Positions 1 to 5,516 of a stretch of DNA of 5,722 bases are shown here, one piece after another (positions within the stretch are counted from its first letter, which is position 1; each line of letters begins with the position of its first letter). The notes under the pieces are model-generated. The model was given only the letters and a program-made list of their open reading frames with translations, was not told the origin of the DNA and searched no databases. A program made the translations under genes and the position numbers. Origin of the DNA: an uncultured Pirellula sp. (GTDB lineage: Bacteria; Planctomycetota; Planctomycetia; Pirellulales; Pirellulaceae); contig CAITIF010000063.1 of the NCBI GenBank assembly GCA_903892365.1, positions 1 through 5,722 of the forward strand, read 5' to 3'.

Positions 1-114
1 GCACGAGCACGAGTACGAGCACGAGCACGAGCACGAGTAAGAGTAAGAGTAAGAGTAAGAGTAAGAGTAAGAGTAAGAGTAAGAGTAAGAGTAAGAACTA
101 GAGCATGAGTACTA
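1..114. repeat. Hexanucleotide tandem array, two-phase (GYACGA then GTAAGA)
   Basis: Sixteen uninterrupted 6-base units run from position 1 to 96. The first six are GCACGA, with one GTACGA at 13-18. The next ten (37-96) are all GTAAGA. Three degenerate units follow to about 114 (ACTAGA, GCATGA, GTACTA). The array is cut by the left window edge, so its full length is unknown. On the plus strand one frame reads alternating His/Tyr-Glu codons and stops at the first GAG-TAA junction (37-39). Another reads Thr-Ser then Lys-Ser codons and stops at 98-100 (TAG). The array could therefore be the tail of a plus-strand gene or a purely intergenic satellite downstream of the minus-strand operon. There are no spacers, so it is not a CRISPR. 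Confidence 0.95.
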
Positions 115-135
115 CTGAAAGCCAATTGTCGGATT

Positions 136-1155
136 TCAAAAGTCGCTTGGGCTAGCCGTCCAGCGTTGGTAGGATTCGGGATCCACATTCCGACCGCTTA
201 GAACCACAACGATATCACCCGAAGCATCTAGGTTCACTTTTTTGGCGAGCAATGCGCCGATGGTGATCGCGCCCGAGGGTTCGGTTCTCAAGCCGTGGTG
301 CTTATCGATCCATTGCATGGCCAAGCAGCTTTCTTCATCGGAAACACTGACGGCCACCGAAACCTTGTCTCGCAAGATGGGCCAATTGTGTTGACCGACA
401 TCGTAGGACAATAACCCATCGCAAATGCTCTTGGGCTGATCGATTCGGACGCGATCCCCCTTGGCTTTGGAGAGACTAAAGTCGTTGGCTCCGACCGGTT
501 CGACTCCGACAATCGTGCATTTAGGAAATGCATCCGAGATGGCTAAAGCGTGCCCCGCCATCAAACCGCCGCCGCTGATGGCACAGAAAAAGTGAGTCAA
601 GTCACGGCCAAGTCGCTTCAGCTCGTCAGCGATCTCCAATCCACCCACTCCGTTGCCCGCAATCACATCGTTATCATCGTAGGGTGACGCTTGAACTGCG
701 TTCTCGTTCTCCGCAATCTCGCGCGTCAATCGATCGCGCTGACCGGTTTGAAAATCAGTGGCCTTGTTGTAAGTTCGAACGTCGGCTCCAAACGAACGCG
801 TACGCGCAAACTTCACCGCGGGTGCATCATCGGGCATGACAATGATCACGCGTTTACCATATCGCATTCCGGCAAACGCAAGGCCAGACGCAAAGTTACC
901 CGACGAATGAGCTGCGACAGGGCGATCGCCAATTTGTTCCAAATGATTAGCCATCCAGTTCAATGCTCCTAGCAGCTTGAACGATCCTACCGGTGTCCAG
1001 CCATAATCTTTGATCCAAACGTGCCTGTCAGGCGGCAGCCCAAGTTCCTTCTCCAGAGCGTACGATCGAATTAAGGGGGCGGGCGTCAGATGTTGACGGA
1101 TGACGACTTGCGCCCGATGGACATCATCGATGTTGGCAATGTGAATAGGTATCAT
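136..1155 (-). CDS. PLP-dependent threonine/serine dehydratase-like enzyme (fold type II)
   Basis: Predicted 339-residue cytoplasmic enzyme of the tryptophan-synthase-beta/threonine-dehydratase superfamily. It likely catalyses PLP-dependent beta-elimination and deamination of serine, threonine or a related amino acid. Visible motifs are GSFKLLGA with the Schiff-base lysine at K60, SSGNFASG (84-91) where N87 should contact PLP, DDNDVIAGNGVGGLEI (160-175), the phosphate-binding SGGG loop (194-197), VEP (218-220) and a C-terminal SGRNVD (320-325). There is no ACT regulatory domain, so this is the short, non-allosteric form. Several positions differ from textbook threonine dehydratases: the usual SFK-x-RGA is SFKLLGA, the usual GNH is GNF, and the usual GGNVD is GRNVD. 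The substrate is therefore uncertain. The reading frame stays open to an ATG at 1272, but that extension overlaps the upstream M20 gene and looks like out-of-frame sequence. The ATG at 1155 begins the conserved N-terminus. It has no Shine-Dalgarno site and follows a pyrimidine-rich leader. The gene probably forms an operon with the M20 gene 56 bases upstream. Confidence 0.9.
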   Translation of the reverse strand: MIPIHIANIDDVHRAQVVIRQHLTPAPLIRSYALEKELGLPPDRHVWIKDYGWTPVGSFKLLGALNWMANHLEQIGDRPVAAHSSGNFASGLAFAGMRYGKRVIIVMPDDAPAVKFARTRSFGADVRTYNKATDFQTGQRDRLTREIAENENAVQASPYDDNDVIAGNGVGGLEIADELKRLGRDLTHFFCAISGGGLMAGHALAISDAFPKCTIVGVEPVGANDFSLSKAKGDRVRIDQPKSICDGLLSYDVGQHNWPILRDKVSVAVSVSDEESCLAMQWIDKHHGLRTEPSGAITIGALLAKKVNLDASGDIVVVLSGRNVDPESYQRWTASPSDF

Positions 1156-1172
1156 GAAAAATAGACCGAGTT

Positions 1173-1211
1173 GGGAGGGAAAGACAGGAAGGATGGGAAT
1201 GGATCGAAGGG
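1173..1211 (-). promoter_or_regulatory. Pyrimidine-rich leader of the PLP-enzyme gene
   Basis: The gap between the M20 stop and the PLP-enzyme start is strongly purine-biased on the plus strand, hence C/T-rich in the mRNA sense (for example CCTTCCTGTCTTTCCCTCCC). It lies about 18-55 bases upstream of the ATG at 1155 and no AGGAG-like site is present. It may be a translation-initiation enhancer or simple compositional drift. The function is inferred only. Confidence 0.3.
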
Positions 1212-2423
1212 CTATTGGAACTCCACGATAAATTGGCGATAGATTTGCATGGCCTGGATCACCTGTTCGCATTCAATATACTCGACCGAAGCATGTGCTT
1301 GGTCAATGCTACCAGGACCTAAGATGATACTTGGGATTCCGATCGCTCCGAATTTGCTTGCGTCGCTACAAAACGGAACGCCTCGCAATGTACTGTCCAA
1401 ACCAAACGAATTCAAAACTCCGGCGATCACTTGAGCCGCACGCGTATCAGGAGCCGTATCCAGCGGTCGATCGCTGAGCATCGGTGGATGCATCACCACT
1501 TTCATTCCAGGATGCTGACTGGAAACGCTGTCAACCAATTGCTGGTAGTGTCGTAATACCGATTCGCGAGTCTCGCTGGGAAGAAGTCGTCGATCGATTT
1601 CAATTTCGCATCGATCCGGAACAAAGTTGACTTGCACTCCGCCTCGAACAACCCCCACATTGCAGGTGGCACAACCCAGCAGCGGATGAGTATGTTGCGA
1701 TAGCAATAGGGTATCTTGCTGCAACGCGACCAAGAGATGAGCCATGTGCTCGATCGCATTCGTTCCCAAATGTGGTTTGGCCGAATGAGCGGCTTTGCCA
1801 ATGGTCTCAATCTTCCACCGTATCAACCCCTTGCTTGCGATAACTGCGGCCAGCGACGTCGGCTCGGCAATGATGGCCGCGTCTGCTTGCCATGGATTCC
1901 TGGGGGCATGCTCGCCGATAAGAATCTCCGGATCAACGTCGCCTGGAGCCAACGAGTTGCATAAGGCAGCAACCCCACGATAGGAATACTCCTCATCGAT
2001 GGTTGCGGCGAAAAGGACCTCGCATTCGGGCACAAACCCTTCCCGTGCAAGACTCGCCACGGCATGCATCATCGCAGCCATACCACCCTTCGTATCGCAA
2101 GCCCCACGTCCATACAATCGACCGTCTTTTATTTCTGCATCCCACGGTGCGATCTCCATTCCTGTGGTTGAGACCGTATCCATATGAGCTTCCAGCACGA
2201 TGCGTCGATTTGGGTTGCGACCTGGAAGCCGGGCGATCACGTTGGGCCGATCGGTGTAAACTTGTTGTCGCCAAGTTTCGATTCCATGCTCCGAAAAGAA
2301 ACGCTCGATGTAGTTTGCGATTTCTCCTTCGGGGACCCCTCCTAGATAGTTTGGGTTCACGCTATTGATGCGAACCAAGTCTGCTAAAGTTTCAATTGGC
2401 TGAGTTTGGGCAGACGGATTCAT
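1212..2423 (-). CDS. M20-family metallohydrolase (ArgE/DapE-like deacetylase or peptidase)
   Basis: A 403-residue cytoplasmic protein (no signal peptide) with the complete di-zinc M20 active site. H80 and D82 lie in EAHMDTVS, and the bridging D110 in GRGACDTKGG. The catalytic and metal glutamates E144/E145 are in TIDEEYSYRG, E187 is in AEPTS, and the distal metal histidine H377 is in GPGSIDQAHASVEY. The lid/dimerisation domain spans about 195-310 and carries the expected H213 in AAHSAKPHLG. Length matches ArgE/DapE/CPG2-like members. Substrates in this family include N-acetylornithine, N-succinyl-diaminopimelate and other N-acyl amino acids or small peptides. The sequence alone does not choose among them and no arginine or lysine biosynthesis genes are adjacent. 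The neighbouring PLP ammonia-lyase-like gene 56 bases downstream hints at catabolic release and deamination of an amino acid (inference). The start is the ATG at 2423; an 8-base duplication places a second, out-of-frame ATG at 2431. No Shine-Dalgarno site is seen. Confidence 0.93.
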   Translation of the reverse strand: MNPSAQTQPIETLADLVRINSVNPNYLGGVPEGEIANYIERFFSEHGIETWRQQVYTDRPNVIARLPGRNPNRRIVLEAHMDTVSTTGMEIAPWDAEIKDGRLYGRGACDTKGGMAAMMHAVASLAREGFVPECEVLFAATIDEEYSYRGVAALCNSLAPGDVDPEILIGEHAPRNPWQADAAIIAEPTSLAAVIASKGLIRWKIETIGKAAHSAKPHLGTNAIEHMAHLLVALQQDTLLLSQHTHPLLGCATCNVGVVRGGVQVNFVPDRCEIEIDRRLLPSETRESVLRHYQQLVDSVSSQHPGMKVVMHPPMLSDRPLDTAPDTRAAQVIAGVLNSFGLDSTLRGVPFCSDASKFGAIGIPSIILGPGSIDQAHASVEYIECEQVIQAMQIYRQFIVEFQ

Positions 2424-2431
2424 GGATTCAT
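2416..2431. repeat. 8-bp tandem duplication spanning the M20 start codon
   Basis: GGATTCAT is present twice back to back (2416-2423 and 2424-2431). In the M20 mRNA sense this reads ATGAATCC ATGAATCC. The first copy gives a minimal frame ATG-AAT-CCA-TGA whose stop overlaps the second ATG, the real start. The two ATGs are out of frame. Confidence 0.85.
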
Positions 2432-2460
2432 GAAGGGAGCGGAGAGAATAGAAAGGAAGG
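2432..2460 (-). promoter_or_regulatory. Pyrimidine-rich leader of the M20 gene
   Basis: The plus strand here is almost all purine (GAAGGGAGCGGAGAGAATAG and onward), so the transcript leading into the ATG at 2423 is C/T-rich with no Shine-Dalgarno motif. It shares CCTTCCT(G/T)TCT with the leader of the downstream PLP gene. Any role in ribosome recruitment is inference. Confidence 0.3.
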
Positions 2461-2515
2461 TAGTTGCCAAAGTCGGTGAACGGAAATGTTCAAGCAACGG
2501 CGTCGAGCTGCCATT

Positions 2516-2545
2516 GTATCCAAGAACATCGTATCCAAGAACATC
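2516..2545. repeat. Perfect 15-bp tandem duplication
   Basis: GTATCCAAGAACATC occurs twice with no mismatch and no gap (2516-2530, 2531-2545). It lies about 38 bases upstream of the TTGACA box. It could be a recent slippage duplication or a pair of direct-repeat binding sites for a regulator of the rightward operon. Confidence 0.95.
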
Positions 2546-2582
2546 CGCTCATGGTCTTGTACGTTGGTAAACCGTGCAATCC

Positions 2583-2614
2583 TTGACAACGCCTCTTTCA
2601 TCAGCCAAGATTAT
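2583..2614 (+). promoter_or_regulatory. Candidate sigma70-type promoter for the PSCyt/PSD1 operon
   Basis: An exact TTGACA lies at 2583-2588. The best -10 candidates are weak: CAAGAT at 2606-2611 (17-base spacer, 3/6 matches to TATAAT) or GATTAT at 2609-2614 (20-base spacer, 4/6). Transcription starting near 2618-2622 would leave about a 60-base leader before the ATG at 2680, but almost none before the GTG at 2629. Confidence 0.3.
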
Positions 2615-2679
2615 GTTGCTGTTTATGAGTGACTTTTGCACTCGTTCGGTCCCGCCTACAACCACAGAAGACCAAGACG

Positions 2680-5511
2680 ATGGGTTTCTTCTCTCTCCTT
2701 CTTATTCGGACCGTTGCCGTCCTGTCTTCGGCGTGGGTTCAAGGTCCGGACGAATTTGAGTTCTTCGAAAAAAAAGTTCGCCCCATTTTGGTCGCTCGTT
2801 GTTATGAGTGCCATTCGGCAAGTGAGCAGAACGGCGGACTAAGGCTGGACTCACGATCGGGTCTTGAAACAGGTGGGGAATCGGGAGCCACCGTCCGGCC
2901 TGGAGACCCGCAAGCCAGTTTGCTGATCGAAGCCGTACGATACCAGAACCATGATTTGCAGATGCCTCCACAAAATCGACTTCCGGAATCCGAAGTCGAA
3001 ATCTTAGAACGATGGGTGCGCGATGGAGCCGCCTTTCCGAGCGGAGCTCCCCAAGGGGAAGGATCGAATGAGAACGGATCGAGTGACGATGGGGCTCCCA
3101 AACCCACAGGCATGACTGTAGAAGAAGGGAGACGCTTTTGGTCGATGTTGCCTATTTCGGATCCCGACATCCCCGCGGTCTCGAATCCGGGCTGGGTGCA
3201 AAATCCTATCGATGCATTTGTCCTGTCGAAACTGGAAACGGCTGGATTGCCGCCTGCTGCGAAAGCGGACCGGCGTGCGTTGATTCGACGCGCGACCTAT
3301 GATCTCATCGGCCTTCCTCCTTCCGCCGATGAAGTCGATGCGTTTGTTGCGGACACATCGCCCGACGCTTATGAAAAGTTGGTGGACCGATTGTTGGAAT
3401 CCCCTGATTATGGCGTTCGATGGGGCCGGCATTGGTTGGATGTTGCACGCTACGCGGATAGCAATGGGCTGGACGAAAACGTCGCCTTCGGGAACGCTTG
3501 GCGATACCGGGACTATGTTGTCAACGCGATGAACCAAGACATGCCGTTCGATCGGTTTTTGATTGAACAGATTGCAGGTGATTTGGTCCCTTACGCGAAC
3601 AAGGACACTCATACGGCAACCGGCTTTCTTGCGCTTGGGGCCAAGGTGCTTGCGGAACCCGATGTCGAAAAGCTCATGATGGATACCATCGATGAGCAAT
3701 TGGACACGATCGGAAAAGCGTTCATGGGTATCACCATGGGCTGTGCCCGCTGCCACGATCACAAATTCGATCCTATCCAACAAGCCGATTACTACCGCAT
3801 GGCTGCGATCTTCAAGAGCACGCAAACATTCAGCGGCAAGAACTTTGGTGCGATCAAGTATTGGAACGAACATACTTTCTCAACCGAAGAAGAAGTCGCC
3901 AAGATCAAAGAAGTGGATGCGGAGATAGCAAAGAAGCAGGCGTTGGCAAACAAATTCAAATCCGACGAAATGGAAAAGCTGCGAGCTGCTGCTAAATCCA
4001 AAGCGACCGAATACATGATTGCGGCCTGCCATGTGTCTTCCATGAGCTCACTTCAGGAAATTACAGCCGCAGCCGCGCCAGCAGGTTTGCACCCTCGTAT
4101 CCTGCATCATTGTCGCAAGCACCTGGAATTTCATCGCGACGATCCTTTCTTTTCTAAGTGGACCGAGCTTGCCGCTTCGGGCGATGTCGCAGGTATCGAG
4201 TCCCATTATCGCCCTTTGTTTGAGCTTGCTACCAAGGCATGGCAAGAAGGCTTGCAAGCCACCCCACCGCTAACCAAACTGCTAGACGAAACGCTCGAAA
4301 CAGCCCGCCAGGTTTTGAATGATGCGGCTGGACTGTTAGCGGTTCCTGCAAAACCTAGCTTTGCATTCGATGATGCGACCCTTCAAGAATACTATCGACT
4401 GGCCGACGAGGCTCGGATCTTAGAGAGTTTTTCCCCGGATGCCTCGGCGGCCATGTCGGTTCGCGAAAATAAAATTGTCGATGGGATCCCGATCCATGTT
4501 CGAGGCAGCCATCGCAATCTTGGCCAAGTCGTCCAACGCGGTTTCCCTGAAGTCATGAGCGTTTCGCATGTGAAGCCGATTTTGCCCAAGCTGCAAAGCG
4601 GGCGATTGGAGCTCGCGCAATGGATGGCCAGCTCGTCGCATCCTCTGACAGCCCGCGTGGCGGTAAATCGAATCTGGGGCTGGCATTTTGGAAACGCAAT
4701 CGTTCGATCTACCGAGAACTTCGGACGAGTCGGCGATTCACCCACTCATCCGGAACTGTTGGACTGGATGGCGCGATGGTTTATCGAATCGGGATGGTCA
4801 ACGAAGCAGCTGCATCGCTTGATCATGAATTCCAGCACGTATCAATCTGCCTCGGGTCAATCTGCCTCGGGCACATCCCTTCATGCGGCGCAGATCGACC
4901 CTGACAACAAGCTCCTTTGGCATTTTCCGATGCTGCGTCTGGATGCCGAACAGATACGCGATTCCATTTTGGAGGTGTCGGGTTTGTTGGACAAGTCGCT
5001 GCATGGCAAAACGGTACCGCTTCGCAATCGCCAGTTTGTGTTCGATCATACTTCTTGTGACAACACCAAGTATGACAGCTTGCGACGAGCGATTTACCTG
5101 CCGGTGGTTCGAAACAACTTATACACTCTGTTCGAGCAATTTGATTTTCCGGATCCAACCATGCCGACTGGACGCCGCAATACAACCACCGTCGCGCCTC
5201 AGTCTCTGCTGATGATGAATTCCGACTTGGTACTGAAGGCTTCCGATCGGTTGGCTGAAAAACTGCTGAGTCAATCGAGCGACGTGAATGAACAAACCAG
5301 CCTAGCATATCGATCGATTTTGGGTCGCATGCCAAGCGATACCGAACGCACCGCGATCATGCAGTTTTTGGTCAGTGCCAGGGGTGCAGAATCGAATGCC
5401 CCAGAATCGAATTCTACCGAGCTGAAGCCCCAAGCTTCGAACGACCCATTGGTTTGGTCCATGATTTGCCAAAGCCTGCTATCCTCCAACGAATTTTTCT
5501 ATCTCAGGTAA
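2680..5511 (+). CDS. Exported PSCyt1-PSCyt2 (DUF1549)-PSD1 (DUF1553) protein with heme c motifs
   Basis: A 943-residue planctomycete-type envelope protein. Residues 1-22 form a Sec-type signal peptide, with an unusual arginine (R10) inside the hydrophobic stretch. PSCyt1 (about 28-120) carries CYECH (C41, C44, H45), the GGLRLDSR and GGESG motifs, and MPP (M95, a possible distal heme ligand). A Gly/Ser/Asn/Asp-rich linker follows (121-145). PSCyt2/DUF1549 (about 153-384) has DLIGLPPS, WGRHWLDVARYADSNG and CARCHDHKFDP (C355, C358, H359), a second CxxCH. A helical, probably coiled-coil middle (about 403-446) leads through a His/Cys-containing stretch (450-485) to PSD1/DUF1553 (about 606-943). 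That domain shows HVRGSH, AVNRIWGWHFG, FGRVGDSPTHPELLDW and the final NEFFYLR. No enzymatic activity is firmly established for these domains; heme attachment is inferred from CxxCH plus export. Start: the ATG at 2680 gives a normal-length signal peptide. The GTG at 2629, just after a TGA, would add 17 residues and a basic n-region, and cannot be excluded. The gene is followed 5 bases later by its DUF1501 partner. Confidence 0.92.
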   Translation: MGFFSLLLIRTVAVLSSAWVQGPDEFEFFEKKVRPILVARCYECHSASEQNGGLRLDSRSGLETGGESGATVRPGDPQASLLIEAVRYQNHDLQMPPQNRLPESEVEILERWVRDGAAFPSGAPQGEGSNENGSSDDGAPKPTGMTVEEGRRFWSMLPISDPDIPAVSNPGWVQNPIDAFVLSKLETAGLPPAAKADRRALIRRATYDLIGLPPSADEVDAFVADTSPDAYEKLVDRLLESPDYGVRWGRHWLDVARYADSNGLDENVAFGNAWRYRDYVVNAMNQDMPFDRFLIEQIAGDLVPYANKDTHTATGFLALGAKVLAEPDVEKLMMDTIDEQLDTIGKAFMGITMGCARCHDHKFDPIQQADYYRMAAIFKSTQTFSGKNFGAIKYWNEHTFSTEEEVAKIKEVDAEIAKKQALANKFKSDEMEKLRAAAKSKATEYMIAACHVSSMSSLQEITAAAAPAGLHPRILHHCRKHLEFHRDDPFFSKWTELAASGDVAGIESHYRPLFELATKAWQEGLQATPPLTKLLDETLETARQVLNDAAGLLAVPAKPSFAFDDATLQEYYRLADEARILESFSPDASAAMSVRENKIVDGIPIHVRGSHRNLGQVVQRGFPEVMSVSHVKPILPKLQSGRLELAQWMASSSHPLTARVAVNRIWGWHFGNAIVRSTENFGRVGDSPTHPELLDWMARWFIESGWSTKQLHRLIMNSSTYQSASGQSASGTSLHAAQIDPDNKLLWHFPMLRLDAEQIRDSILEVSGLLDKSLHGKTVPLRNRQFVFDHTSCDNTKYDSLRRAIYLPVVRNNLYTLFEQFDFPDPTMPTGRRNTTTVAPQSLLMMNSDLVLKASDRLAEKLLSQSSDVNEQTSLAYRSILGRMPSDTERTAIMQFLVSARGAESNAPESNSTELKPQASNDPLVWSMICQSLLSSNEFFYLR
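4843..4872 (+). repeat. In-frame 15-bp tandem duplication within the PSD1 domain
   Basis: CAATCTGCCTCGGGT is followed directly by CAATCTGCCTCGGGC, 14 of 15 bases identical. It duplicates the five residues QSASG (722-726 and 727-731 of the protein), just after the conserved NSSTY segment. The reading frame is kept. Confidence 0.92.
5386..5415 (+). repeat. Degenerate in-frame 15-bp tandem duplication near the PSD1 C-terminus
   Basis: GCAGAATCGAATGCC is followed by CCAGAATCGAATTCT, 12 of 15 identical, with an 11-base perfect core CAGAATCGAAT in each copy. It encodes AESNA then PESNS (residues 903-912) in a low-complexity loop before the final conserved helix. Confidence 0.65.
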
Positions 5512-5516
5512 TCACG

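Larger units (their letters stand above)
2424..2679. other. Divergent intergenic region between the M20 operon and the PSCyt/PSD1 operon
   Basis: About 256 bases (205 if the alternative GTG start at 2629 is used) separate the two divergent start codons. The region holds a purine-rich tract next to the M20 start, a perfect 15-bp tandem duplication at 2516-2545 and a TTGACA hexamer at 2583-2588. No RNA gene, terminator hairpin or conserved small ORF was recognised. Confidence 0.7.

Noticed and set aside
1..96. Possible CRISPR-like array
   Set aside because: The units are 6 bases with no spacers between them, so it is a simple tandem repeat.
97..135. Terminator for the minus-strand operon
   Set aside because: No stable hairpin with a following T-run was found in the minus-strand sense. 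Only the short palindrome AGTACT is present.
1156..1272. N-terminal extension of the PLP enzyme to an ATG at 1272
   Set aside because: The extra 39 residues overlap the M20 C-terminus out of frame and the rest is an untranslated leader. They resemble no part of the family, whose conserved N-terminus begins at the ATG at 1155.
2440..2495. Minus-strand promoter for the M20 operon (TTGAAC, TTGGCA and TATTCT candidates)
   Set aside because: The hexamers are imperfect and the possible spacings are too short or lack a partner, so no pair could be supported.
2486..2544. Inverted ATGTTC (2486-2491) and GAACAT (2524-2529, 2539-2544) as an operator
   Set aside because: Six-base matches at 32-47 base separation are weak and likely by chance. 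The second GAACAT exists only because of the 15-bp duplication.
2574..2759. 61-codon plus-strand frame across the start of the envelope gene
   Set aside because: It runs out of frame into the signal-peptide region of the real gene, with no Shine-Dalgarno site and no recognisable protein features.
3004..3873. 289-codon open frame on the minus strand inside the PSCyt/PSD1 gene
   Set aside because: It is fully antisense to the conserved PSCyt1 C-terminal end and PSCyt2 domain, the protein is Arg/His-rich with no recognisable motif, and it is best explained by codon bias of the real gene.
4392..5335. Several 80-170 codon minus-strand frames opposite PSD1
   Set aside because: They have no domain or motif and lie opposite strongly conserved PSD1 sequence. 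They are shadows of the real frame.
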